64,000 bases of DNA, taken from Omphalotus guepiniiformis (lineage: Eukaryota > Basidiomycota > Agaricomycetes > Agaricales > Omphalotaceae). Within the stretch, counting starts at the first letter, position 1. Each line of letters opens with the position of its first letter. A model generated the notes under the pieces. It did no database searches. It had not been told where the DNA came from and was given only the letters and a program-made list of their open reading frames with translations. Positions 27,462-39,931 of the stretch are shown in pieces. Location: assembly GCA_028554645.1 (NCBI GenBank), contig JAQOOI010000078.1:62001-126000 (forward strand). Reading direction: 5' to 3'. Both the position numbers and the translations under genes were made by a program.

Positions 27462-28606
27462 ATGTCAGTGCACACAACAGACACATTCAAACCACTCCTC
27501 AAACGACTCGTAGAAACACCCGAATACTTCACCTCAGAAGATCTCATCATCTCTCTCGAGCATCTCTTCACTCCAAACACTCTTCTCCCAGAACAAATCG
27601 GCGCATTCCTAACCGCCTTACACATCCATCGCGTCGAACGTCGACCCGAATCATTAGCAGCCGCAGCTCAAGTCCTCCGAGAACGATCTCTGAAAGCTTC
27701 TGTGCAGGACACTGATAATGATTTCATCGTCGATATCGTAGGTACGGGTGGAGATGGGTATAATTTATTCAATGTTAGTACGGCTGCTGGTATCGTAGCA
27801 GCTGGAGCTGGCGCACGAGTTATCAAAGTAAGTTCTTCTCTTCTCCCAACTATACAAAAAAGACCATCCACATATAAATCTCATCTTTATACTAGCACGG
27901 AAGTCGAGCCTCAACATCATCCTCAGGCTCCGCAGATCTCCTCCAAGCACTAGACTGTCAATTCATCGCTCCAACACCAGGAACACCCACTCCAATTCCT
28001 CGTATCCCATTCACATTCATCCTAGCACCTCACTACCACCCAGCCCTAGCATTCATCGCACCATACCGTAAAGCTCTTCCCTTCCGTACAATGTTCAACG
28101 TCCTAGGTCCCCTCATCAACCCCGCCAAACCAAAAGGAATGGTCCTCGGTATCGCCGAACCAGAACTAGGTTTACCCTTTGCTAAATCCCTCCGAGACGG
28201 AGGCGTCTCGCGCGCTCTCGTCGTATGCGGTCACGAACGACTCGACGAGATAAGCTGTGCGGGTCCGACGTGGGCTTGGGAACTCAAAGATGGGAAGATC
28301 ACTGAATTAACGATTCATCCCGAGTTGTTTGGGCTTGATATACATCCTCTTGCTTCTGTTGCGGGGGGTAATCCGCAGGAGAATGCGGAGACGTTCAAGA
28401 GGCTACTGAAGTCCGGGAAGGATACCCCGCAGGATTTGAAACCGGTGTTGGATTTTGTCTTGTTGAATGCTTCGGCGTTGCTTGTAGTAGCGGGGCTTGC
28501 GCAAGACTTTAAAGAAGGTGCGGCGATGGCATTGGAGAGCGTCACGTCTGGTAAAGCTTGGGAAGCTTTAGAAACTTTCCGAGAGGCCGGTAAAACAGCG
28601 TCATAG
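27462..28606 (+). CDS. TRP4: Anthranilate phosphoribosyltransferase (tryptophan biosynthesis)
   Basis: Transfers phosphoribose from PRPP to anthranilate, the second dedicated step to tryptophan, in the cytosol. Exons 27462-27827 and 27896-28606 give 358 residues. Motifs: the PRPP-binding VDIVGTGGDGYNLFNVSTAA, the KHGSRASTSSSGSADLLQAL segment that spans the intron, FNVLGPLINPAKPKGMVLGI, VVCGHERLDEIS, and AGGNPQENAETF. A helical N-terminal domain (TFKPLLKRLVETPEYFTSED) precedes them. Length agrees with TrpD proteins (330-380 residues). It is a stand-alone gene, as usual in fungi, with no fusion to other trp activities. Confidence 0.95.
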
Positions 28607-28808
28607 AAATCGTGTCCATGTTCTGACTATTGGGCGGAAGTACAGACTAAATATATAAATATCTCTGTTCGTCTCTGTTCGTGACAACCCAGTGAGTTCA
28701 ACAAAATAACCAAGCTACCTACAAAAACCACCAAACCAGCATTAACAAAAAAACATACGTGTTCGGGGTGTAACTACATCAGGATATATAAGTACGAAGT
28801 GTTCGCCT

Positions 28809-31092
28809 TTACGCAGTAGCCGTCTTTTCCTCCGGACCACGAGTCACATCCTCGACTTCACGGATATTTCCTTCACTGTCCATACGAGCCCTATAACCAA
28901 AACAGCTTCAGCAAGGAAGGACAAAGGAGAACTTGTTACTTACAAAACCTCATCTTCGAGCTCAGTGTGGTTCTTAACACGAAGATGTACCATAGGCAAA
29001 GCGCAGATAAGTCCAGCGACGAGGAGAACCCATGTTGATATGAAGATGTTCATGAACCTAATTCCAATTGATGTAATCAACATCAAAAGTAGAGTGCCAG
29101 AAACGAGAAGAAACGTACGGGATCTTAACAGCATCTGCACGCCATACACCAGCTGCACCAGCCGATTGAAGTGATTTGTCTATAATTGAAATTCAACATT
29201 CAACATTTCATTCGCAAACGAGTAACGATCCATCAAGAACTCACAGAACCCAACCATAATAGCCAATTTCGCCGCATCATTCGACATGGCACCCATAAGC
29301 CAATACGACGTAGTCTGCCACATCGAATCAAGCAATCCAAAGAAGATAAACAACCAAAGTCTTCCAACATAAAGCTTTTCATGAATATCGATATCTTGTC
29401 CAGCAGTCGCACGCGTATAGTGCCTTTCAAAAACGACCCATTAGCTCATAGCTCACGAAACGCAAACACTAGGTGGGCCTTTTTCACTCACTTTTGATAA
29501 AAGTAAGCCCAGATATGCGTAACGAAAACCATTCCCAAAAGAACAGTCCAACCACCAAACGCACGCGCACGACGACTAAGTTTAGTGCTATCGAGTAAGA
29601 AACTGATCATAATCGACCCAAAGATTTGAGAGGTCCAATAACAAAAGTTATTCAGCGCACGCGCACGGATATTGAACAATGCGCCGTTGAAGTCGTTGAA
29701 TTCTATGGAACCCAACACGATACGTCAGTTGAAGCCTTGAAGAAGAAGAAGAAGAAGAAGAAATTACTAACGCCAAGTATAGAACCAATTCGAGCAAAAG
29801 AACATCGGGAAGAGAAGTACAATCGCCGGGTCAGTCCTAAGCGTGACATAAAGACCATAGAACTGTGTTTTCCAAGATGGATGGAGAGGAATAGCGACTT
29901 TGGTTCCATCGGTACGGATCATTCTTTTAGGATCTGCCATAGTCATTGGTATCATGATCCCAATTCCGGTCAAGATGATGAACGCGATCTATTGCCATTG
30001 TGTAGGGTTGAGTCGATTTGAAGAAATAGAACAAAGAATTAGAATACGCACGTATGTTCCATTTCCGACTAATCATTTAGAAGCACATGTCAGAAATGAA
30101 GCCGAAAACATAGAAGAAAGAACCACCACACGTACCAGATCCAGCCTATACAAGCAAGTTCATGAGCCCCAAAATCCCAACTCATAGACTCCGAAAAAAC
30201 GTACCACAGAGTGAAAGTTCGTCCCTAACGCAACAGCAGCACCAACCACACCTCCAATGTTAAATATCGACCAAAACACCGCAATATACCTCCCTTTCTC
30301 AGCTTCAGTCGGGTACGCCAACATTAACGAACCCTGTGCGGCCCATAGCAATCCTGCGCAGATTCCCAGGATGGCACCTGCTGTAACGACGAATGCTCCC
30401 GCGTGGGGATGAATATTGAGTGCCCTATACAGTGAAAAGAATATAATGGTATCAGCATGGCACACGACAACATCTCCTTCTTTCGTACTTGTGGTACGGT
30501 ACTTACAGATATGATCCAATATACAGACAATAACCCAATGAACCCAATTGCAAAGTAAGTTTTGAGCCAAGCTTATTGTTGATGGATCTATAAAAGTGGA
30601 AATTTCCATTCAATGAATGAAGTCATATATGTATAACGTGAGTTTTCGAATAACGATAACGAAGGCGATGCGAAAGAAGCTTGTGTGTGACACGATCTCA
30701 CGTTCCCAGCGAAAAATCCCACAAAGGCAAATGTGGCATAGACCGCGACGTTGGAGTTGGCACTTGTAGTCGCGTCGAGTTGACCACCTCCACCCAGACC
30801 GTTGACAGCGTTGAATAAACCTGTGAGAAATCATTCGTGTTAGAAGAAAACAGAATGTCTAACGGCCGTAGAATACTCACCGGGACCCATGAAACACACG
30901 AAACCAAGCATAGATACCTATAACCCCAACCGCAACAACCCAATGAGTTTTGTTCGAAAGTAAAGGAAAAGGTATGCTCACTTGAGTCAAAGGGTGATAA
31001 TACAACCCTTTCAAACCCGAAGGCCTCACATAAATCTGAGGCGAAGTAGAATCCGCATCACTAGATCCATATTCCTTTTCGTGGTCAGACAT
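28809..31092 (-). CDS. UNC93-like (DUF895) major facilitator family protein
   Basis: Multi-pass membrane protein of the UNC93/Ly-6-related MFS branch, abundant in fungi and mostly uncharacterised. The start MSDHEKEYGSSDADS precedes a cytosolic tail and GLKGLYYHPLTQVSMLGFVC at TM1. Later: GPGLFNAVNGLGGGGQ, VAVYATFAFVGFFAGS, YPTEAEKGRYIAVFWSIFNI, GGVVGAAVALGTNFHS, TYIAFIILTGIGI, and FNDFNGALFNIRARALNNF. The C-terminal half has WQTTSYWLMGAMSNDAAKLA and the soluble tail LEDEVLARMDSEGNIREVED. About nine to eleven short introns lie on the minus strand; one contains a (TTC)n tract at about 29738-29762. Substrate is unknown. The TRP4 stop is only 200 bp away, so the two genes converge. Confidence 0.85.
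29738..29762. repeat. GAA/TTC trinucleotide tract in an intron
   Basis: About eight GAA units on the plus strand; on the gene strand they form the pyrimidine-rich part of an intron of the UNC93-like gene. Confidence 0.8.
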
Positions 31093-32167
31093 TGCTGGAG
31101 GCTCTCGACTCGAGTAGGAGGAGTACAGTGGGGATTAACGCAGCAAGAGCGCAGCAAGGGAAGAAAAGGAGGAAGAGGGAGGGGAGGGGGCAAGAGCAGG
31201 GCAAAAGGGCTGGCTCAGAGTCCAACTTCGCTAGACCGATAGCTATATGTAGCAGCCCATCAAGAATTCACACCCAATCAACTTCCTTGCTGACTTCTTG
31301 TAATGAATTATGAATTCAACTGATACAGATACCGCCACAAGGACCAGAGCCGACTTATCAGGAGACCCCACTCGCAACAAAATAGAACGGGCCATATGCC
31401 ATGGACCATGCGCCGCCCCTTCAAGCTTCATTTTGCATCCGTTTGGAAACCCTGAGCTTGTGGAAACTTATGCTCCTTCTCGTGAGGCTTTGCAATAGAA
31501 CATTCAGACGATTTGTATCCCAGAAAGGCGCACAGCAAGCAACGGATATTGAAGTAGAAAGAGGAAAATAGAACTCGAAGAGATATGTAGATGATAGTAA
31601 TCACAACAGAACCCCGCGCTAAACTTTATTTGCACTGCACATGGAGTGGTTTCCCCGATGCCACGAGGCCACCTACAGTCCTCTCTGCCAGTCTCTGCCT
31701 GACTCTGCCCGCCGTCGGTGCCTGAGTCAACGCTCTACATACTCTGAATCCAGGCTAGACTTTCATAGAGTCTGATGCATTGATGACTTGAGTTATCGAT
31801 AGCTGTCAGAAGATAAGAGTAGATAAGAGTGCGATTGAGAACGGACGGTACTTCGAGGCTTGAAGCTCGAGCGATTACCGGCGGCTTCCTGCCGTTCCTA
31901 CCTCTACTTACCTGCAGGGGGAGTAACGTAGAACATATTTATGGCATTGATAGCACTGTATTGCCGAAGCCTATGCGCCCATCGGGTTTCACAGAACCAT
32001 GCTATCAATCTATGGGTTACATTGACCGTTTTCCCGGAAATTCTGACCCTTCATACTTTTGAACCGCAAGGGTGATATGATACAAAATGCTTCTCTGCCA
32101 TTACTAGTACGTGGCGCAACGGTAAGAAATTTGAAACTCTCAAAAAGAGACAGCTCGCAGAAATTGA
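31093..32167. other. Intergenic region upstream of the UNC93-like gene
   Basis: 1.1 kb with no supportable gene. It holds the promoter of the minus-strand UNC93-like gene, a purine-rich G-run stretch around 31150-31205, and the downstream flank of the tRNA gene, including a T-run terminator for the minus-strand tRNA (AAAAAG at about 32141-32147). Confidence 0.5.
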
Positions 32168-32252
32168 TCCGACCAGCCTGGCTCGAACAGGCGACCCCAA
32201 GATTCAGATTTCCAATTACAGTCTTGTGCTCTTCCAACTGAGCTATGGTCGG
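32168..32252 (-). tRNA. tRNA-Tyr (GUA) with a 12 nt intron
   Basis: Read on the minus strand, a full cloverleaf can be drawn. The acceptor stem CCGACCA pairs with TGGTCGG, with discriminator A. The D arm is GCTC AGTTGGAA GAGC. The anticodon stem CAAGA/TCTTG has loop CTGTAA+A with anticodon GTA. The T arm is GCCTG TTCGAGC CAGGC. A 12 nt insertion (TTGGAAATCTGA) lies after position 37, where nuclear tRNA-Tyr introns always sit. Removing it gives 73 nt, the standard length. A T5 run about 20 nt downstream is the Pol III terminator. CCA is not encoded, as expected in a nucleus. Confidence 0.95.
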
Positions 32253-33132
32253 TTGTGATTTGTGTTACATTTTTGTGGTTATAATGTTTGCAACCATCTA
32301 CCCTTGGTTTCCACCATTTCTTCTTTTGCCACCTTACTCTTACCTCTCTTATCGTCTACTCTAACATTCAAACAGGCTTGCTCGTCCTACGTGACGTACG
32401 TGATAAAGAGCTCTTACTTTAGGCTTGATTTCGAAAGTCCACACTCAACAACGAATAATACATCGCTCTCCTTTCTAATGACTTTTGCTTGACATATACT
32501 ATCTCAATCACTTGTACGAGACGACAACTGGGTTCTATTTCCCTCAACACCTCTTGCTCTCAACGCTTATGAGCCTACCCAACTCTTCATGTCCATTTAT
32601 CTCGACTCCCGACTCGCCCCCTTACACCCGGCTACCTTCCACGGGAGTCAGTTTCTTCCTCGTCGATCCTATGGATAATCATTTTATCAACTCTGAAATA
32701 ATCTTTGTCTTTATAACCCCAGTATCTCGCCACAAGTATAGAATTTGTCCCGGCCTACTTATGAACAGAAGTCCGCTCTCTGCCCTGAAGGTACGTCTCG
32801 GGAATTCTCAATATTTCTGGTTCAATTGAAATGACTTTCTCTTACATCTCAGAAGATCAGATATATGTACTCTTTTGAGGCAGGCGGACGGTCCGCAATT
32901 CTACTCTCTAGAGCAACTTCAAATTCACGTTGAACGAACGAACTTTTCAGGCCCGATTTTCCCTTCACAATGCGCATTTTCACGCCTTGCTATAGGCGAA
33001 TTCCCGGAGAACGGTCGCAAACGTGAGGTAGCTAAACTTACTTCCGCTCCCAAGTCGGATTGAACCAGATCCCTCAACGTTGACTTGCCTTTACTAATTT
33101 GTTACTAATTTGCTTCTACCAACCACAGTGCC

Positions 33133-33148
33133 AGGAGATCGATCTCCT
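33133..33148. repeat. 16 bp perfect palindrome
   Basis: AGGAGATCGATCTCCT reads the same on both strands. It lies in the gene-poor stretch; function unknown. Confidence 0.8.
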
Positions 33149-36100
33149 GCATGATCCTCGTCAGATGGAAATTTCAAGTCCCCTAGACTTGGGACTTGGG
33201 GAGGGGATTCTATTTCGATTTGTACTGCAACTTATCAGTTGGACATGTCCTCGAGGAATTCATTCATCGACTCCACTGCCGATCACAGTTCCGAGTACCT
33301 TCCCTTCGTCACTAAATGAACCGGTGAATTTCTATATTTCCATAATGAACCCCCACCTATCAAGGGGGTCCTCGACTTAACCCGGTGACCTATGACCTAC
33401 CACCCCTACTTGGACTCTTATGCACATACTCGATACCCCGAATACACAGGTCCATACTGCACAGTTTCCTCGACGTATGATACATTTCTCCGACATTGTC
33501 CTTCATACACCACCTACAGTCATAAACTCCCATATATTTTCAACCTGCAAGGCTGCGCTGCATCGAAGGAAACAAGTCCTGTGATCCTAAACCCGGCAAA
33601 CGGAATAATCCATCCTCTTAAAATCACGTTACTCCCTGTTAAGTTCTCTGCAGTGCTGCTTGAGTGCAGCCTAAGTCTTGCTAACTACTTATATGGTCTT
33701 AACTCTCACCGCTATGTTCTCCCTCCCGCACCCGCCCCAGTGAAAAAGCACCGCGATGATTCTGTTACGCCGGACGGACAATATAGGTTGCTGTAAACAC
33801 TCTCAATCCCGTCTCCAATTTCACACGTCGAGACTAATTTCTCCACCTTCACAACTCAGCGCGCTCTTGACCTCCCCCCGAGTCCACAAGTCTCCTCAGT
33901 CATTCAATAGTAAGCACCTGCCTCAAATGGCACTTTGCTTGTGAAAGCAATGTCGTTATGTCGTTATATCCTCGGCCGTTGCTGGCCCGCCGACTTATGT
34001 CCATGTAATGTGCAATCATAAGCAAGTCTCCGGAACTTACCCCCTCCCGTTCCGGTTTGTCAGATAACCCACTATCATCCTTTCTCACAATACCGCGGAC
34101 GCTGTGTTTTGTTGAAAACTTGAATCATGAACTTTGGTTATGGATGGAACATACACACATCTCGGGTTAGTGCCATCTGCGCACAGCAACAGCACTCTGC
34201 TCGAATCATGATGATAGACCATCTTGTCGGGCACAACGGATGGAAGATACATATGTAGGTATGGTATGTGCTATAGATAATTCAATCCTACAAAGATATA
34301 TCATCAAATTCTTGATGCATCTCTGACCTTTGATGTGTTCACCAGATTCCCCCTGCGCCACTGGGATACCAGTTTCGACGCCCATGCGGATTGGGGAACA
34401 TGCCGGCGGTATTTTCCACGATGGACTTTGGGACTATCTTTCTTTACGGTTGTGACCATGGGAGAAAAGAGAAGTCAAGTCCAAAGGTTTGTATGAACGG
34501 GAGTAGCGAAAGTAGAAGAAGGTACTTACAGTGTTCCGACGTCGGAGGTGAAGACATTGCATTATACCTATCCATTGTCAGTTGATGCTGATCAACCTTA
34601 TGTAGTGGAGGTGCCTAAGGCTATATACATCCACTACCGACTTACGACGTTACCTTCCGAGGATCCGGCGGAGCTGCTCATTGGCAGGCTACATACTGAG
34701 TGAGTGTTTACCAAGACTGGAAAGTTCTACGGTTTGGCCGCGTTGCTTACTGACCCATGCCGATACGATACTTTCAATGAAAGCAGGTACATATTAAATT
34801 CTTCATGAAGGATGTGCTACATACTTTGCTCCATGCTAAGTACCAACCAACAGAAGGTACTTACTTTTCCAATCACCTTACAGTAAGTAAGTAATCAACC
34901 TTCCTGTCAGCTGTCCGGTAACGCGAGCTAAACTAAATCCCCAAATCATAGAGAAGTACTGAAACCCTCACATAGGATGCAACCCCTCTCTTGAATCTCC
35001 CAAGCGCCCAATGGCAACCGACACCACTCGTGCGCCACACTAATGACGAAAATACCAGGTCTGAACAGATGGAAAGAGCACGAGATTTTATCCATCGAGA
35101 TTGATAATGAGAGCTCCGCAGTCTTTCATCTAATTTCCAATTTGATGCATAAATCGAGTCTAGTGGCAAGCGGATGATGGGATAAAGAGCGTGGATACCG
35201 ATATCAATGGTTTCGGAGGGAGTAAGTAGGAGTAAGTACTATATGGTGTGTGTCCATCTGCTCGAGCTCCTCTAATCCACCAATGAGACTGAATGTACGA
35301 ATGATGAAATAGTACCTTGAGTACTTTCCGCCGCGGCGGATGCCATATCACAGTCTCAGATGTGGACATGCTCATCTGGAGATGATGAACCTTGCAACTT
35401 GCACATGAAATCCACTCACCCACCTTTGACCGGTTGACCACCGAACTCATCGGGTAGCAGTAAAATCACTTCTGGTCCCGCTCTCCCTGTCAAATTTCAA
35501 AGGAACAAGGTCAGTAAGACCAGTTCCAACTTGAATCTTCCCAGACAGAAGCAACCTCGGAGTATCGCACTCTGCAAATGTCCAAAATGCCATAAGCATG
35601 GGTTATGTACATACTGTACATTCATAATGAAAGCGAATATGTTACCTAGGGCCAAGTTGTTGGCGTCAAGAACCGTAACAAGACTTAGAGAGATATCATC
35701 CCATCCATACGGCGTCCGTCGTCTGTCGTCCAGTGTAAACGCGCATCCTGCGGTTGTTTCCACACGTACCATACGGTCGTTCCGAGTCTGGGAACTACAT
35801 ACACAACCACGCACGGAGCAATCAAAACACTTCACTCACTCGTGTTGATGGAACCAGCGCATCGCTGGGTTGAGAAAACACGTAGTAACAGGGCCAACTC
35901 GAAGGGAAATCACCCTGAAGAAAACAAACAGACGCCGGAGGGACACGACGAAAGCTCTACAAAACAGGTAATAACTATAATATGATCCTTTGAAGCGCAA
36001 TTGATGAAAAAGGAGCTCACACACCCACTCGGCAACCCACCCAACTGGGGGAGTGATCCAGCTTTGATCTAATCCACCGTTGGGCGCGGGGTGAGGCACT

Positions 36101-36442
36101 GGGCTGGCACTGGTAACTCAGCACTAGGAGCAGAAAGAAAACAATTCGGAACGAACATGAGGCAACACGAGGCAGAAGGTCTAGAGATTCTTTTCCAATC
36201 TCAACCTAGGATAATTCACACACCCACATACCCTCACTGACAACGAGGTGCTAAGTACATAGCAGAAGCCAATTCTCGCAGATCTACATTCATACTTCTA
36301 CCAAGCGTCTCAACGAGAGCTCGACGAAAGAGGTAACTGAAAGGGTCGTCGAACAAAGTTTGGCCGGGAAACATGCAATGAAACTTCTCTCCGAAGTGGG
36401 AATGAGAAAAAAGAGAAGCCTTTTAGGATCCGTGCCACTATC

Positions 36443-36463
36443 AATGTCATTGTCATTGTCATA
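36443..36463. repeat. GTCATT hexanucleotide microsatellite
   Basis: About three and a half tandem GTCATT units in non-coding sequence. Confidence 0.75.
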
Positions 36464-37107
36464 CAGCGGGAAGACTTGGATGTTTGATAACTCGGTCTTG
36501 AATGGTCCAAAGACTCGAAAAAGAGTTCCGCGCGCTCATGAACTTTGTAACGACAAAGACCAAATTCAACCCCAACTGACAGATGGAGAATTGAATCATG
36601 AATGACCTCCGAGCAAGGTGTTCACCGGTATAAACCATAGATCAGAAAGAAGGCAGAGCGGGAAGGTCCACGACAATGAACTGAACTGACGAGAGCGAAG
36701 AAAATAGATGGACCATTAAATTGAGGTGTACATTTCCCATATTAATTACCGCCACAACATGTGATCCATGCCCTTCCAGGCCGTCCGTCTATCATCACTT
36801 TCAAGTTGAGTTCAACCTCATCCCAGGTTACTCAAACATATCTGCGCCTGCCTTTCACACCAGCGTAAGGATCATGTTTAGGTGGCAATCCGTATCTAGG
36901 TTCCTCTTCACCTAGAAACAAGGAACAAAAAAACTCATCAGCACACCACGATCCAAAGATGAACAACAGAATGGAAAGAGAGTTGCAAGATAAAAATCAT
37001 GATGCGAACAACAAAAGACAGTCCGCCACAGTAAAAACTCAGAAGATATCAAAAGGGATAGCGGCAAGACCTCTTGGCAAAGATCAAAGGAGTGGTATAC
37101 GGAACTC

Positions 37108-38923
37108 TCAAGGAGGTACCCAAAATGAATCAAACAACTCACCATGAACAACTTCATAAATCCCACTGACTGTTTCATCCCATACCTGCCTAAACATATG
37201 ACATCCGCCACCTTTTGCAGCATTCAAGCCCCAGGTTTTGACAAATTCCCTAACACTAAACCCAAGACGGTCCCGGTCGGCGACAACGGGAATATCAAGA
37301 TACTTTGACGTCGTTAATGTCTGGATCAATTCCACTTCTTTCGGATGCACGGACTCGGGAACAACAACACCGCGGGCTTGAAGTGCGTCCTCGTGTGCAG
37401 CGACGGCATTTCGGCTATAAGTTGTCTTTGGTGGTTGGGGAAGAAGGAAGATAGTATAGCGATGGTACGGCGTGCCGCGTTGTGGGTGAGGCGGGACGTA
37501 GACGGTATGAGTATTGAGAGAGGGTAGGAAGCCTCGGTGTGTAGCGGAGATAGGTATGTTAGGTCTGTAATGTAAATCAGACGGCGTTCAGAACCATTCA
37601 TAGACATAACTCAACGCACTTCATCCAATGCAGAAATGTCGTAAACGTCCTATTTTCTTCGTCGGGAACATCTGTACAAATTATCAGTTTTGACATGAGC
37701 CAAGACCGAGCATAAAATCAGCAGCCACTAACCAGGATCGACCATTAGCATGGTATACAACCTCACGTCAGTATGGAACGCGTGCGGAAACAATGTTGGA
37801 GGTTTGATGGTCTACCGCATATTCAATGAAAATCATCTTCGGCCCAGAAGATTGAAACACACCTGTGTGGGGGTAAGGTAAATACCAGGCTCAACAAGAA
37901 CCGAACGCTTCTTCGTCTTCCAGGCTTTATTCAAAGGGAACCGCACTGTAACGTCCAGATCGACCGAAGGATGAACCACGGGAAGGACATCGGGCACAAC
38001 GTTCATTTGATGTATACGCTCCATCTGAAGTTTCGCGTGAACAAATGTATCCTGAAGGAAGGAAAAACGAGACGAACCAGTAGATCTAGTTTACCGTCGC
38101 TCCTCCATCTCTGTTCAACCAAATGACGATGAGAAGGAATAGTCATATCAGCTTCATGAAATAAAGAATCAGAATAACCCAACACTCGAAAGAAACAAAA
38201 AAGGCACCCACACATAGCATTCGCAACCGTCCACCTCACACTCGGTGAATTAACCTCACTCTGCACCTCCAAAATATTCAACTTCTCCCTCATCTTCTCC
38301 AGTTCCGCATCAATCAACACAGTCTCCTCACTAGCACCTTCCACACCCTCCTTCACATCCTTCTCAACAAGCTTCTCAAGCTCCTCCGCCTTCACACTAA
38401 TAACCTTCCTCAACTTCCTAGCTTCATCCTTTATATCCAAACTATCCCTCCAAATAACCTTCAAAGCCTCATCATACGCAGGTAAAACACCCTCCGCAAG
38501 CGGTCGGTTCCATTTCCTTTTCTTGTCAAGAGAAATCTGAGGTCTTTTACGCGGAGGCTCAAATAGTTGACGCTTTCGTCTACGACCAATAGATTTAGCC
38601 GCCTGCGCCTTTTTACTAGCCTTTTCGTCGGTCTTGGCTACACCACTCTTGTCCCCTTCAGCACCAGCAGCACCAGCCTCTGCCGTAGCATCCTGGCCTT
38701 GCTCCAAAGACGCTTTTTTGGGTAACGGTTTCGGAAACGCAGTACTCCTGCGTTCTTGTGGCCGAAGAGTAGTCGGGTTCAGTAAAATCTCGCCATTCGG
38801 GATTTTAGAAGAGGAAGAGGTAGGAGAAGCAGAACCTGAAGAGCCTTGGAAAGAAGAATTTGACCTTATAAGACAAGGATAACGGGAAGAAGATGAAAGT
38901 CTGAGTCTCCGAAGGACCAACAT
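37108..38923 (-). CDS. MRPL35: Mitochondrial large ribosomal subunit protein mL38 (MRPL35/MRPL38), PEBP-like
   Basis: Component of the mitochondrial 54S/39S ribosomal subunit with a phosphatidylethanolamine-binding-protein fold. The N-terminus (MLVLRRLRLSSSSRYPCLIR) is a mitochondrial presequence. It is followed by a long charged region (KKAQAAKSIGRRRKRQLFEP) and a coiled-coil-like helix (LEKMREKLNILEVQSEVN). The mL38-specific region reads HRHLVEQRWRSDGKLDLL, then MERIHQMNVVPDVLPVVHPS, VDLDVTVRFP, and VEPGIYLTPTQ. The PEBP domain has the yYttlmvDPDvPD-type segment near 37740-37600, then the end FSVREFVKTWGLNAAKGGGC through FDSFWVPP. Several introns interrupt it on the minus strand. Residues after the longest exon (38923 to about 38215) were assembled by frame and family memory. 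It is divergent from the gene at 39070. Confidence 0.85.
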
Positions 38924-39069
38924 CGACGTGTTTGGTGTTTTCAGCCAACTGAGACGGAGGGATTTTTTCGGGACGCGCTATTTGGCGTTGTTGTTCTGGA
39001 CCTTCTCCACCCACCAAAAAGTCGCGTGCGTGTCCCTGCTCTGCTCTAAACTAACTGATGAACGAGTAA
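38924..39069. promoter_or_regulatory. Short bidirectional promoter region, mL38 and the 39070 gene
   Basis: 146 bp separate the two start codons, so both genes must be driven from this stretch. Both products have mitochondrial-type N-termini. No TATA box is evident. Confidence 0.45.
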
Positions 39070-39931
39070 ATGCTGCGAAAAATATCGCAGAGCTCTCCTA
39101 AACTCCGGGTATGGCCTTCACGCACAAACTACACAACTCTTTCACGACCAATCTCTCGTATTCGGTCAGGACCTTCAAATCACCCCAACATTCATTTCAT
39201 CCAACACCGTACCGTCCGAACTCAAGTTCGTAGACTCGTAAAACCAGATCCTGATCTCAAATTAACTCTTCGTTCAAAAACCGTAAGTCATTCCTCCAAA
39301 CCAAACCCAAAATTCTACACTCTAAACTCACCCACAGGAAGCTCTCGAAAACCTCGCAAAACTCCAAAATTGGTTCCACAACCCTTCCGGAAAACCAATC
39401 CTACCAGGATGGTCATGTACCTGGACAGACTGGCTCGCAGGATGGGAACTTCTCCCCATTTGCACTCGCAGTGAAACAGAGCTTACGCTGGAACATTTCT
39501 ACGGACTCAAAGGATCATTCACACCTGTTATATTCAGAATGAACAAAGCTCATCCTGATTTTATATTCCAGTACAATGATTCGGGGCATTTTTATTATTA
39601 TCGTATGGAGGACGATGATTTGTTTCAGTTTGATGAGCGGTATGATGGTGGTGGTTCTGGGTCTGGGTCTGGGTCAGAGGCGGCTTTGGAGGCGTTTTCT
39701 GACAAGACGGTTGAGGATATGGAGGGTATGATGAAAACCCTACGCGTCGTTCCCGAACTCGAAGACGCTCCAACGAAATGGACAACCGCTTTCGATGAAC
39801 AGCTAATCCTTCTGGAGCTCGAACTAGGTGGAAATCCATACCCTTTGACGAATGAATTGATTCAAGATATGAGAATGCGGTATTCTTTGCAGGGTGGGAT
39901 TACTGGGCTTACCACGTATGACCAGAAGTGA
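39070..39931 (+). CDS. Conserved-looking hypothetical protein, probably mitochondrial
   Basis: I do not recognise the family. Exons 39070-39282 and 39338-39931 join in phase (donor GTAAGT, acceptor CACAG) and give 268 residues. The first ~55 residues are basic, Ser/Arg-rich and almost free of acidic residues (MLRKISQSSPKLRVWPSRTN), as in a mitochondrial presequence. The folded part has aromatic-rich segments (LQNWFHNPSGKPILPGWSCT, WTDWLAGWELLP, HFYYYRMEDDDLFQFDERYD). A GGGSGSGSGS linker and an acidic helical C-terminus follow. It is head-to-head with mL38 at 146 bp, which suggests co-regulation and perhaps a role linked to the mitochondrial ribosome or respiratory assembly; that role is inference only. 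Confidence 0.7.

Larger units (their letters stand above)
32253..37107. other. Long gene-poor stretch (4.9 kb)
   Basis: No supportable protein gene. Open frames up to about 130 codons occur but have no coding character. Seen instead: repeated GTAAGTAC/GTACTTAC octamers at 34522, 34857 and 35232, further TAAGTA copies near 34884-34890 and 35222, and a 16 bp perfect palindrome AGGAGATCGATCTCCT near 33133. A (GTCATT)n microsatellite lies near 36443-36463. Short inverted repeats also occur (CAAGTCCC/GGGACTTG near 33177-33199). It could hold non-coding transcripts, but nothing proves one. Confidence 0.45.

Noticed and set aside
32485..33796. Several plus-strand open frames of 90-130 codons
   Set aside because: No family resemblance, stop spacing as expected by chance in AT/CT-rich DNA, and no consistent splice chain.
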